25,577 nucleotides of DNA from CAYOMP01 sp964405075 (GTDB taxonomy: Bacteria > Bacillota > Clostridia > Lachnospirales > Lachnospiraceae), in the NCBI GenBank assembly GCA_964405075.1, contig CAYOMP010000029.1:1-25577 (forward strand), written 5' to 3'. How positions within the stretch are numbered: the first letter of the stretch is position 1; every line of letters starts with the position of its first letter. Shown here piece by piece: positions 15,501-22,383 of this stretch. A model generated the notes under the pieces. It had not been told where the DNA came from and searched no databases. It saw only the letters and a list, made by a program, of their open reading frames with translations. The translations under genes and the position numbers were made by a program.

Positions 15501-16066
15501 GTGCTCAGCAAAGCGGACATATGGAGGCAGTAGGTTATGATTTGTACTGCAAAATGCTAAATGAAGCTGTAAAATCACTCAAAAACAATGAACCTGTGGA
15601 AGAAAAATTTGAAACCACCATAGATATAGAAATTGATGCGTTTATCCCTGATAAATATATAGCTAATGAATATCAGAAATTAGATATTTATAAGAGAATA
15701 GCTGGTATAGAATCGGACGAAGAGTGCGAAGAAATGTTAGAAGAGTTGATTGACAGATTTGGAGAACCAAGTAAATCTGTACTTAATCTATTAGAGGTAG
15801 CCAGAATTAAGTTATTGGCCAGTGAGGCATATGTAACAGAAATTTCACAAAAGGATGATACAATTAAATTCAAAATGTATGAAAAGGCGAAGGTTAATCC
15901 GGCTAAAATACCTGATTTACTAGACAGCTTTAATAATACATTAAAATTTACGATAGAAACACAACCATTCTTTACCTATGTTCCTATTAAGAATAGCAGA
16001 ACGAAGGTAGACAATATTGCAACAGTTAAGTCGGTTTTGGAAGGCATTAAATCATTGATAGACTAA
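12536..16066 (+). CDS. mfd: Transcription-repair coupling factor Mfd
   Basis: A 1176-residue ATP-driven DNA translocase that removes stalled RNA polymerase at lesions and recruits UvrA. Order seen: UvrB-like N-terminal domains (to ~340), the RNA-polymerase-interacting Tudor-like domain around residue 500 (LKVGDYVVHENHGLGIYRGI), then the RecG-like helicase core with Walker A GDVGYGKTE (about 657-665), Walker B IIDEEQRFG (about 756), TLTATPIPRTLHM, and the TRG/motif VI section ETGLDISNANTMII...QLRGRVGRSNR. The C-terminal UvrA-masking domain is present, and the length equals that of Bacillus Mfd. An in-frame GTG at 12524 would add four residues but has almost no ribosome site; the ATG at 12536 has GAGTGGG about 7 bases upstream. 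Intact. Confidence 0.97.
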   Translation: MRTLISPLEELSEYDEILTGLKKTKGLIQVAGCIDSQKAHIMYGISNGYKKRIIIAGNELKAKEIYEDYKFFDKNVCLYPAKDLIFYNADIHGNLIAKQRINCLKTVVENDEATVITTLDGLMDCIIPKEVFLENVIHIDSTDTIDIEELTKRLIDIGYEKNYQVEATGQFAIRGGIIDIFSLTEENPYRIELWDDDVDSIRSFDCESQRSIEGLDSIDIYPANEIILDEKRISSGLKRLDDEAKPLIDKLRKEMKTEESANIKNMVEEIKEELTEYRGLTTKGLDGFIKYFYPEAVSFLEYFDKEETICFLDEPIRIMEKAKTVEEEFRESVVNRIEKGYMLPLQMNILTSASEIAAKISSYKGVAVTTLEFKQQDFKINKIFNITAKSVNPYNSSFEILVKDLKQWKKQGYKVLLLSASTTRAQRLAQDLLDYDLISFYTNDLDRVINPGEIMITAGNVHKGYEYPLAKFVVISETDIFGTVKTKKKKRKIYEGQKIASFNDLKVGDYVVHENHGLGIYRGIEKIEVDRIIKDYIKIEYAGSGNLYILATQLDLIQKYAGSDVAKKPKLNKLGTQEWNKTKTKVRGAVADIAKDLVQLYAARQETKGYVYGEDTVWQREFEEMFPYEETEDQLLAIEAVKKDMESSKIMDRLVCGDVGYGKTEIAIRAAFKAVQEGKQVVYLVPTTILAQQHYNTFSQRMKEFPVRVDLMCRFKTPGEQKKTIADLKKGFVDIVIGTHRVLSKDLEYKDLGLLIIDEEQRFGVAHKEKIKKLKENVDVLTLTATPIPRTLHMSLIGIRDMSVLEEPPIDRMPIQTFVMEYNEEMVREAINRELSRGGQVYYVYNRVTDIDEITNKIAALVPDANVSFAHGQMNERELERIMVDFINGEIDVLVSTTIIETGLDISNANTMIIHDADNLGLSQLYQLRGRVGRSNRTSYAFLMYRRNKMLKEVAEKRLHAIREYTDLGSGFKIAMRDLEIRGAGNLLGAQQSGHMEAVGYDLYCKMLNEAVKSLKNNEPVEEKFETTIDIEIDAFIPDKYIANEYQKLDIYKRIAGIESDEECEEMLEELIDRFGEPSKSVLNLLEVARIKLLASEAYVTEISQKDDTIKFKMYEKAKVNPAKIPDLLDSFNNTLKFTIETQPFFTYVPIKNSRTKVDNIATVKSVLEGIKSLID

Positions 16067-16139
16067 ATAGAAAGTAATATAATGTAACTTGCCGAAAAAA
16101 GAAAAAAAACAGAGTCTTGTTTTTGACAGGGTAATAGAA

Positions 16140-16159
16140 AAGTCTTGTGAGTAAGACTT
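16140..16159 (+). other. Short hairpin between mfd and the foldase gene
   Basis: AAGTCTT and AAGACTT form a perfect 7-bp stem with a 6-base loop in the 147-base mfd/foldase gap. No T-run follows. A TTGACA at 16123-16128 lies just upstream but has no matching -10. Confidence 0.4.
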
Positions 16160-16213
16160 AAAGGGATAGTTGTGAAAAATCGAAAAAGATAAAAGGGCTT
16201 TTAGGAGGAATAT

Positions 16214-17302
16214 ATGAAGAAGAATTTTGCAAAAAGAGTGTTAACAGTAACACTTGCAGCAACATGTATTATGGGAACAATGGGATGCGGTAATTCAGCC
16301 AAATCAACAGATGTGTTAATGACGGTTAATGGTGAAAATGTATCTTACGGAGTGGCTAACTTTTACTTAAGAACACAACAGGGGACATATGAAACATACT
16401 ATTCATCATTTTTAGGTGAAGATATGTGGAACCAGTCAATTGATGGTTCAATAACATTTGGTGAGTCAACAGTTAATAGTGTAGTTGATGATTTGAAGGA
16501 AATGACTATATTAGGACAACACGCTGGTGAATATTCGGTGGAATTGACAAATGAAGAGGTTGCAGCTATTGAAGCAGTAGCAGATACATTTATTGCTGAT
16601 AATGAAGATAAAACTATCAAAGTAATGACAGCAGACAAAGAATCTATCGTTGATTATCTTACATTATATACAATAAGTCAGAAGGTGCAAAATGCAATTA
16701 AAGCTGGTGCAGATACAGAAGTATCAGATGAGGAAGCAGCACAGAAAAAAGTGGCATATACATTCTTGTCAACAGCAGGTCAGACAGCTGAGGATGGAAC
16801 TACTACAGAGCTTACAGAAGATGAAAAAAATGCCATTAAAGCAAAGGCAGAACAGTTGGCTGATGAAGTAAGTGGCGGTTCGGATATGAAAACAGCAGCA
16901 GAAGGCTTAGGTTATTCCGCAATTGAAACATCATACAGTGATGATAATACAGGTTCAATTAGCAAAGACATTCTTGAAATGGCTAACTCATTACAGGAAG
17001 GCCAGGTTGGTGATATTGTAGAAGCAGAATCAGGATATTATGTAGTTCAGCTTATCAGTAATTTTGATAAAGATGCTACAGAAGAGAGAAAGACAGAAAT
17101 CGTAGAAGAAAGACAGACGGAACTTTACAATACTACATATGAAGCTTGGGAAACAGAAAGCGATGTTAAAGAAGATACAAAGGTAAAAGAAAAATTAGTT
17201 ATTAATGGAACAGTAACTATTAAAGCTGACGAAAAATCAGAAGATACAGCAGGTTCTGTAGATGAAGTTGTAGAAGAAGTAAACGATGCTTTAAGTGAAT
17301 AA
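16214..17302 (+). CDS. PrsA/SurA-type foldase lipoprotein (parvulin peptidyl-prolyl isomerase)
   Basis: A 362-residue exported lipoprotein. The signal sequence ends in a lipobox at C25 (GTMGC), so it should be anchored to the outer face of the membrane. A helical SurA/trigger-like chaperone region (about 35-165) is followed by a parvulin-type domain (about 170-285: KKVAYTFLSTAGQ, then GSISKDILEMANSLQEGQVG, then ESGYYVVQLIS). The tail from ~320 is rich in Asp and Glu. The family helps secreted proteins fold after Sec export. AGGAGG lies 5 bases before the ATG. It follows mfd as in many Clostridia, where a PpiC/PrsA gene is found between mfd and spoVT; no spoVT is found here. Some catalytic parvulin residues are hard to place by eye, so isomerase activity is less certain than the chaperone call. 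Confidence 0.87.
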   Translation: MKKNFAKRVLTVTLAATCIMGTMGCGNSAKSTDVLMTVNGENVSYGVANFYLRTQQGTYETYYSSFLGEDMWNQSIDGSITFGESTVNSVVDDLKEMTILGQHAGEYSVELTNEEVAAIEAVADTFIADNEDKTIKVMTADKESIVDYLTLYTISQKVQNAIKAGADTEVSDEEAAQKKVAYTFLSTAGQTAEDGTTTELTEDEKNAIKAKAEQLADEVSGGSDMKTAAEGLGYSAIETSYSDDNTGSISKDILEMANSLQEGQVGDIVEAESGYYVVQLISNFDKDATEERKTEIVEERQTELYNTTYEAWETESDVKEDTKVKEKLVINGTVTIKADEKSEDTAGSVDEVVEEVNDALSE

Positions 17303-17325
17303 TTCCTTGTTTTACGAAGGAAATT

Positions 17326-17413
17326 AAAGAGAGAGTAAAGTATATAATTGAGGAGTCATTTAAGTCTAAGAGGGCTTTGTGACGTTACTTTGTATATGCT
17401 TTATTCTCTTTTT
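17326..17413 (+). terminator. Long hairpin after the foldase gene
   Basis: A 21-bp stem with three G-T wobbles (17326-17346 with 17393-17413) encloses a 46-base loop, which itself contains a 6-pair mini-hairpin (AAGTCT/GGGCTT). The 3' arm ends CTCTTTTT, so it may terminate the foldase transcript, although most of the U-run is in the stem. A regulatory RNA is the alternative. Confidence 0.5.
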
Positions 17414-17419
17414 GTTTGC

Positions 17420-17446
17420 GTAAGTAGCGAAGATAGTGCCATAATT
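17420..17446 (+). repeat. Dispersed intergenic repeat, copy A
   Basis: The core GTAGCGAAGATAGTGCCATA and following ATT match the stretch after metK (22236-22258) at 20 of 23 positions. Both copies lie in non-coding DNA just after a gene or hairpin. Confidence 0.45.
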
Positions 17447-17499
17447 GCGGAAATTGGATTAAAATTTTTATTCAGGAGAGATACATCCTCAAAAAATTA

Positions 17500-17508
17500 T
17501 GTTATAAT
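17500..17508 (+). promoter_or_regulatory. murA promoter, extended -10
   Basis: TGTTATAAT (17500-17508), about 200 bases before the murA ATG; the -35 region (GATACA at 17480-17485) is weak. The remaining leader (17515-17700) is very AT-rich and holds no gene I can support. Confidence 0.6.
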
Positions 17509-17711
17509 GTATTTGTGTATTGATAAATAAATAACTTTGGTGTATTATATAAAAATGTGTGATTAGATAAAATAGTCTAATTATAAGCTAATTAATTAAC
17601 TAAAAATTACAGATATAACATTTGAGAAAATTGTAATAATATATACATAGACATAAAATAGAGAAATGGGAATTTACGGTTATCATATATAAAATATTGA
17701 TGAGGTGCAAT

Positions 17712-19004
17712 ATGGAACAGTACATTATAAAAGGTGGAAATCCATTAGTTGGTGAAGTCGAAATAGGCGGAGCTAAAAATGCTGCATTAGGAATTTTGGC
17801 GGCAGCAATTATGGCAGATGAACCAGTTTTGATTGAGAATATGCCTGATGTTCGTGATACAAATGTTTTGTTACAGGCTATTTCAGACATTGGAGCAACT
17901 GTTAAAAGAATAGACAGACACACTGTTGAGATTAACGGTGCTAACATTACAGGAACTTTGATTGATCAGGAATTTATTAAGAAAATTAGAGCTTCATACT
18001 ATTTGCTTGGAGCATTATTAGGTAAATATAAAAAGGCACAGGTAGCTTTACCGGGCGGATGTAATATTGGTAGCAGACCAATTGACCAGCATATTAAAGG
18101 ATTTAAGGCCCTTGGAGCTAAGGTTGATATTAAATATGGTTTGATTAACGCAGAGGCTGAGAACTTGGTTGGTAGCCATATTTATCTTGATGTGGTATCA
18201 GTAGGTGCTACTATTAATATTATGATGGCAGCAGCAATGGCTCAGGGTAATACTATTATTGAGAATGCAGCGAAAGAGCCACATATTGTAGATGTAGCTA
18301 ACTTTTTAAATAGTATGGGTGCGAATATTAAAGGTGCCGGTACTGATGTTATCAGAATTAAAGGTGTTGAAAAACTCCATAAATCAGAATATTCGATTAT
18401 ACCAGATCAGATTGAAGCTGGTACATTTATGATGGCAGCAGCAGCTACCAAAGGTGATATAACGATTAAAAAAGTTATACCTAAACACTTAGAAGCTATT
18501 TCTGCCAAATTAGAGGAGATTGGCTGTCAGGTAGAAGAGTTTGACGAAGCAGTTAGAGTAGTGGCTACCAGAAGGTTAGATCATACTCATGTGAAGACAT
18601 TACCATATCCAGGATTTCCTACAGATATGCAGCCACAGATGGCAGTTACGTTAGCATTATCTAATGGTACAAGTATAGTAACAGAGAGCATTTTTGAAAA
18701 TAGATTCAAATATGTTGATGAACTTGCCAGAATGGGTGGCAATATTAAGGTTGAAGGTAATACTGCTGTTATTGATGGTGTTGAAAAATTTACCGGAGCC
18801 AGTGTTAATGCACCGGATTTGCGAGCTGGAGCAGCACTTGTAATAGCAGGGCTTGCAGCAGAAGGATTTACAACTGTTGAAGACATTGTGTATATAGAGA
18901 GAGGCTATGAGAATTTCGATGAAAAGCTTAGAAGCCTTGGCGGTATGATTGAAAAGGTTGAAACAGAAAAAGAAATTCAGAAGTTTAAGCTTAAAGTTTC
19001 GTAA
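17712..19004 (+). CDS. murA: UDP-N-acetylglucosamine 1-carboxyvinyltransferase MurA
   Basis: A 430-residue cytoplasmic enzyme that transfers enolpyruvate from PEP to UDP-GlcNAc, the first committed peptidoglycan step. K22 and N23 in GGAKNAAL bind substrate. The catalytic cysteine is C117 in LPGGCNIGSRPIDQH; it is Cys, not the Asp found in fosfomycin-resistant enzymes. Later motifs include PDQIEAGTFM and RAGAALVIAGLAAEG. The ATG at 17712 is preferred over two upstream in-frame starts (17697 TTG, 17700 ATG) because GAGGTG sits 5 bases before it and the protein then begins MEQYIIKGG, the family start. Firmicutes often have two murA paralogues; this window cannot tell whether this is MurAA or MurAB. 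It appears monocistronic, with its own promoter and terminator. Confidence 0.96.
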   Translation: MEQYIIKGGNPLVGEVEIGGAKNAALGILAAAIMADEPVLIENMPDVRDTNVLLQAISDIGATVKRIDRHTVEINGANITGTLIDQEFIKKIRASYYLLGALLGKYKKAQVALPGGCNIGSRPIDQHIKGFKALGAKVDIKYGLINAEAENLVGSHIYLDVVSVGATINIMMAAAMAQGNTIIENAAKEPHIVDVANFLNSMGANIKGAGTDVIRIKGVEKLHKSEYSIIPDQIEAGTFMMAAAATKGDITIKKVIPKHLEAISAKLEEIGCQVEEFDEAVRVVATRRLDHTHVKTLPYPGFPTDMQPQMAVTLALSNGTSIVTESIFENRFKYVDELARMGGNIKVEGNTAVIDGVEKFTGASVNAPDLRAGAALVIAGLAAEGFTTVEDIVYIERGYENFDEKLRSLGGMIEKVETEKEIQKFKLKVS

Positions 19005-19088
19005 AAGAAAAGTTTCACATTTAATAGGCTTTTTGACAATTACAACGTTTAATTAAGCGAAGAATGAATATACAAATAGAATTATTAA

Positions 19089-19130
19089 AAGGGATAAACC
19101 ACAGTATTTGGTTTATCCCTTCTTTCTTTT
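19089..19130. terminator. Strong terminator shared by murA and the HD-GYP gene
   Basis: A perfect 13-bp stem AAGGGATAAACCA (19089-19101, paired with 19109-19121), a 7-base loop, then TCTTTCTTTT. Read on the minus strand the stem is followed by TTTTAATAATT, so it can serve both convergent genes. Confidence 0.9.
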
Positions 19131-19202
19131 ATCGCAAACTATGTGCAAAAATATAATGTATACTATCCCTTAAACCGAAATTAATAGAGTAAACATAACG
19201 GA

Positions 19203-20270
19203 TTATAATATTTTAGTAATATATAAATCCTGTTCATGTGATAAATCAATAAATCCGGTATTTGTTTTAATAATAGGTTTTGAAAGTCTAAGTTTATTAA
19301 TCATAATAACCGTGCCCTTTTCACCGTTGTTTAGGAGAACATCATTGTTAATGTATGTATTAACGATTCGTTCAAGGAAGGTGAGAAGGTATTGTGGTTC
19401 GAATTTTCTTAAACCTTCTGTTTCGAACATATGCACAACTTCAAACGGACACAAAGCACTTCTATATAATCTTGATGAAGTCATAGCGTCATAAACATCT
19501 GCTATGGCAACAATTTTTGCAAATTCATCTATTTCTCCTGCTTTTAAGTGACCTGGATAGCCTGAACCATCGCAACGTTCGTGATGCATTAATATAGCAT
19601 TTTTGATTCGCGGATCAATGTCCTCATCTTTTATCAGATTATACCCCTGGAAAGGATGCGTTTTCATAATTTCATATTCGGCAACTGACAAACGTTCTGG
19701 TTTCTTAATTATTCCATCAGGCATCATCATTTTTCCGATATCATGTAATAATCCACACAGAGTTAGGATTTCAGTATCTTCTTTGGAATATCCAAGCCAT
19801 TTCCCAAATATGTTACAAATTATGGCAACACTCATGCTGTGGTGATATGTTACATCATCCTGCTCACGCATATTATGAAGCATATCAAACACACCGATTG
19901 TTGTCAGATTGTCAGAAAGTACGTTGACAGTATTTGTTAATAAGGAATAAGTATCAATTGGAGAGATTCGGTTAATAACCAAATTAATAGAATTTTGAAA
20001 ATATTCTACATTTTCATAAAAAGTTTCTCTGAATTGTTGAAATTCAGGGCTGGCAGCGACCTTATCCCTATAGGTTTGATATGTCGAATCAACAGCAAGT
20101 TCAACTTCACTCTTTATATTAACAAAATCAATGGAATAGAATTCCAAACGAGTAATCATTCTATCAGTAAGTTTTAAATCTTCCGGTAAAATAAGCTGTC
20201 CGTTAGGTGTAAAGACATTTTCAGCGGTTATCATGCCAGGTATAAGATCTTTAGTTGCAACTCTACTCAT
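19203..20270 (-). CDS. HD-GYP domain protein, probable cyclic-di-GMP phosphodiesterase
   Basis: A 355-residue soluble protein. The C-terminal HD-GYP domain (about 140-330) has the metal-binding HD at H176/D177 in LLHDIGK and the extended motif HHERCDGSGYP (229-239) that marks HD-GYP rather than plain HD. YHHSMSVAII, THPFQGYNLI and ADVYDAMTSSRLYR are also typical. The N-terminal ~130 residues (SRVATKDLIPGMITAENVF...) resemble the short beta-rich region often preceding clostridial HD-GYP domains; no membrane segment or receiver domain is seen. The start at 20270 is chosen over the longer frame because GAAAGGA lies upstream and the consensus promoter falls before it. The likely role is hydrolysis of cyclic-di-GMP, affecting motility or adhesion; the signal sensed is unknown. 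Confidence 0.92.
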   Translation of the reverse strand: MSRVATKDLIPGMITAENVFTPNGQLILPEDLKLTDRMITRLEFYSIDFVNIKSEVELAVDSTYQTYRDKVAASPEFQQFRETFYENVEYFQNSINLVINRISPIDTYSLLTNTVNVLSDNLTTIGVFDMLHNMREQDDVTYHHSMSVAIICNIFGKWLGYSKEDTEILTLCGLLHDIGKMMMPDGIIKKPERLSVAEYEIMKTHPFQGYNLIKDEDIDPRIKNAILMHHERCDGSGYPGHLKAGEIDEFAKIVAIADVYDAMTSSRLYRSALCPFEVVHMFETEGLRKFEPQYLLTFLERIVNTYINNDVLLNNGEKGTVIMINKLRLSKPIIKTNTGFIDLSHEQDLYITKIL

Positions 20271-20307
20271 ATTCCCACGTCCTTTCAAGTAAGTTATAGT
20301 TAATTCT

Positions 20308-20336
20308 AGTATAAAAATTACAAAATAAATTGTCAA
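20308..20336 (-). promoter_or_regulatory. Promoter of the HD-GYP gene
   Basis: On the minus strand a consensus TTGACA (20331-20336), 17 bases, TATACT (20308-20313), about 38 bases before the start codon. This is among the best sigma-A promoters in the window. Confidence 0.82.
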
Positions 20337-20468
20337 TAAAATTTGAAAATTATTCTAAAAAATATGAAAAAGGTACTAAATACTTGTTGAATTTGCACAA
20401 AATAATATAGAAAAAAATATACATAAATCAAGAAGGATTAAAATAATATAAATATTTTATATAAGGGG

Positions 20469-20497
20469 TTGACGATATGAATAAAAAGGTGTAACCT
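20469..20497 (+). promoter_or_regulatory. Possible promoter of the SAM riboswitch/metK leader
   Basis: TTGACG (20469-20474), 17 bases, TAACCT (20492-20497), with a start expected near 20505, about 40 bases before the riboswitch. The -10 is weak. A five-codon ATG frame (20477) in the spacer is probably meaningless. Confidence 0.45.
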
Positions 20498-20542
20498 ATA
20501 CACGAATTAAATTTAAGAAAATTTCATATTGTAATAAATTTT

Positions 20543-20640
20543 CTCTTATTCAGAGTGATGGAGATACAAAGGATCGATGAAGTCACGGCAACCCCAGCAA
20601 TGGAAGGTGCCAACCTGAGCGAGTATTCGAACAATAAGGG
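20543..20640 (+). promoter_or_regulatory. SAM-I (S-box) riboswitch
   Basis: S-box conserved blocks appear in order: the P1 5' strand CTCTTATT (20543-20550), GATGGAG, then CGATGAAG...CGGCAACCCC forming the kink-turn/P2 part, AAGGTGCCAACCTG for the P3/J3-4 part, GAGCGAG, and the P1 3' strand AATAAGGG. The aptamer binds S-adenosylmethionine and lies upstream of metK, a normal S-box target. AACAATA (20630-20636), on the 3' side of P1, can instead pair with TATTGTT (20670-20676) in the following terminator. This is the standard antiterminator exchange: SAM bound gives P1 and the terminator, and low SAM gives the antiterminator and readthrough. Confidence 0.93.
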
Positions 20641-20661
20641 GATTTGATTAATTTTGATTTC

Positions 20662-20690
20662 AAGTCCGCTATTGTTAGCGGCTTTTTTTA
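20662..20690 (+). terminator. Riboswitch-controlled terminator
   Basis: CCGCTA-TTGT-TAGCGG is a perfect 6-bp stem, extended by AAG/CTT across one bulged T and followed by seven T. It starts about 22 bases after the S-box and contains the antiterminator partner sequence. Confidence 0.9.
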
Positions 20691-20723
20691 TTTGATAGGA
20701 AAGAACTTTCCTATCAAATAAAA
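20686..20723. repeat. Perfect 18-bp palindromic repeat
   Basis: The arms at 20686-20703 and 20706-20723 are exactly complementary (TTTTATTTGATAGGAAAG) with only AA between. The left arm overlaps the T-run of the riboswitch terminator. No T-run follows on either strand, so it is not itself a classic terminator. Confidence 0.8.
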
Positions 20724-20818
20724 CGCTCCGCGAAGATGCGCACACTTTTGCAGTAGTAGAATGTCGCAAAATGCGATGAAAAAGTGGCGCGAGAATGTGC
20801 TTTGCACATTCTTTATTC
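20724..20818. repeat. Structured non-coding spacer with nested hairpins
   Basis: This contains GCGC-CACTTTT paired with AAAAGTG-GCGC (one bulge) around an inner TTTTGC/GCAAAA stem, and a perfect 9-bp hairpin AGAATGTGC/GCACATTCT with a TTT loop (20792-20812). No convincing reading frame is present. Confidence 0.55.
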
Positions 20819-20888
20819 TTGACTAAATGTAAAAAGTCAACACTTCATTTGTGCTTGCATGAAGTGCGGAGCAATCCGATTTAGTCAA
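20819..20888. repeat. 70-base cruciform repeat, copy 1
   Basis: The outer arms TTGACTAAAT (20819-20828) and ATTTAGTCAA (20879-20888) are perfect inverted repeats. Inside is a second perfect stem, CACTTCAT/ATGAAGTG (20841-20848, 20859-20866), around TTGTGCTTGC. Confidence 0.7.
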
Positions 20889-20895
20889 TAAATAA

Positions 20896-20947
20896 GACTA
20901 AATGAAAAAGTCATATTCATTTGTGCTTGCATAAGAGTGAAGAGTAG
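20896..20947. repeat. Cruciform repeat, copy 2 (degenerate)
   Basis: It starts GACTAAATGAAAAAGTCA, close to copy 1, and shares the exact 17-mer TTCATTTGTGCTTGCAT (20916-20932 versus 20844-20860). The inner stem has decayed to AT-only pairs and the closing outer arm is lost. Its first 8 bases also pair with the right arm of copy 1. Confidence 0.65.
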
Positions 20948-21039
20948 CCAAAATCAATAGTGGAAATATTTGTAACAATTTATAAATGCATATTTTGAAT
21001 AGAGAAATGTGCGAACAGAAGAATTAAGGAGAACAACAG

Positions 21040-22227
21040 ATGGAAAAATTATTATTTACATCAGAATCAGTAACAGAAGGACATCCTGATAAAGTGTGTG
21101 ATCAGGTATCAGATGCAGTCCTTGATGCGTTATTAGCACAGGATCCAATGAGCCGTGTAGCATGTGAAACATGTACAAATACTGGATTTGTATTAGTTAT
21201 GGGTGAAATCACTACTAATGCTAACGTTGATTATGAAAAAATCGTAAGAGATACTGTTAAAGAAATCGGATATGACAATGACGAATGTGGATTTAATGCA
21301 GATAATATCGAAGTAATCGTTAGATTAGATAAACAGTCAGCAGATATCGCTATGGGTGTTGACAAAGCATTAGAAGCTAAAGAAAACAAAATGACAGATG
21401 CTGAAATCGAAGCTATCGGTGCAGGAGATCAAGGTATGATGTTTGGTTTTGCTACTAACGAAACAGAAGAATATCTTCCATATCCAATAGCTTTGGCTCA
21501 CAAATTAGCTTTACAGCTTACAAAGGTTAGAAAAGATGGTACACTTCCTTATTTAAGACCAGATGGAAAAACGCAGGTAACTGTAGAATATGATGAAAAT
21601 GGTAAACCAATTCACTTAAATGCAGTAGTATTATCTACACAGCATGATGAATATGTTTCTCAGGAACAGATTCACGAAGATATTAAGAAATATGTATTTG
21701 CTCCAGTTTTACCAGCAGAATTAGTTAATGACAAAACTAACTTTTATATTAACCCAACAGGTAGATTCGTTATTGGTGGACCAGTAGGTGATAGTGGTCT
21801 TACAGGAAGAAAAATTATTGTAGACACATATGGTGGATATGCTAGACATGGCGGTGGAGCTTTCTCTGGTAAAGACTGTACTAAAGTTGACCGTTCAGCA
21901 GCTTATGCAGCACGTTATGTAGCTAAGAACATCGTTGCAGCAGGATTAGCTGATAAATGTGAAATTCAGTTATCATATGCTATTGGAGTTGCACAGCCAA
22001 TGTCTATTATGATTGATACATTTGGAACTGGAAAAGTCAGCGATGAAAAATTAGTTGAAATCGTAAGAGATAACTTTGACTTACGTCCAGCTGGAATTAT
22101 TAAAATGTTAGATTTGAGAAGACCAATTTATAAACAGACAGCAGCATATGGTCATTTTGGTCGTAATGATTTAAATCTTCCATGGGAAAAATTAGATAAA
22201 GTAGATACTTTAAAGAAGTTTTTATAA
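21040..22227 (+). CDS. metK: S-adenosylmethionine synthetase MetK
   Basis: A 395-residue cytoplasmic enzyme that forms SAM from methionine and ATP. Family motifs: SVTEGHPDKVCDQ with H15 and D17 (ATP and metal), GAGDQGMMFG (about residues 127-136), FVIGGPVGDSGLTGRKI, GGGAFSGKDCTKVDRSAAY (glycine-rich ATP/phosphate loop), and RPIYKQTAAYGHFG near the end. The length is typical and intact. AAGGAG lies 8 bases before the ATG. The SAM-I riboswitch 400 bases upstream should shut the gene down when SAM is plentiful, giving direct product feedback, provided the transcript crosses the repeat-rich spacer. No promoter of its own is obvious directly upstream. Confidence 0.97.
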   Translation: MEKLLFTSESVTEGHPDKVCDQVSDAVLDALLAQDPMSRVACETCTNTGFVLVMGEITTNANVDYEKIVRDTVKEIGYDNDECGFNADNIEVIVRLDKQSADIAMGVDKALEAKENKMTDAEIEAIGAGDQGMMFGFATNETEEYLPYPIALAHKLALQLTKVRKDGTLPYLRPDGKTQVTVEYDENGKPIHLNAVVLSTQHDEYVSQEQIHEDIKKYVFAPVLPAELVNDKTNFYINPTGRFVIGGPVGDSGLTGRKIIVDTYGGYARHGGGAFSGKDCTKVDRSAAYAARYVAKNIVAAGLADKCEIQLSYAIGVAQPMSIMIDTFGTGKVSDEKLVEIVRDNFDLRPAGIIKMLDLRRPIYKQTAAYGHFGRNDLNLPWEKLDKVDTLKKFL

Positions 22228-22230
22228 TTT

Positions 22231-22259
22231 GTAAGAGTAGCGAAGAGAATGGCATAATT
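22231..22259 (+). repeat. Dispersed intergenic repeat, copy B
   Basis: This lies a few bases after the metK stop. GTAAG plus the core GTAGCGAAGAGAATGGCATA and ATT match copy A (17420-17446), with two extra bases and three substitutions. Confidence 0.45.
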
Positions 22260-22338
22260 ATATGAACATTCTAAGAATACTGTAAACTATGAGAACCTTG
22301 TAAAGTGTTTTTTCTAAGTCTAGGTTAGATATTAATCG

Positions 22339-22383
22339 AAACTCAAGATTTGTTATGATAATTAGCAAATCTTGAGTTTTTTT
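22339..22383 (+). terminator. metK terminator
   Basis: A perfect 14-bp stem AAACTCAAGATTTG (22339-22352, paired with 22366-22379), a 13-base loop, and an uninterrupted T-run to 22383. Confidence 0.9.

Noticed and set aside
17348..17530. 60-codon frame beginning with TTG after the foldase gene
   Set aside because: It starts inside the loop of a large hairpin, has no family signal and crosses the murA promoter, so it is most likely chance.
20524..20769. 81-codon minus-strand frame across the metK leader
   Set aside because: It is antisense to the SAM-I aptamer, terminator and palindrome, whose RNA structure explains the sequence.
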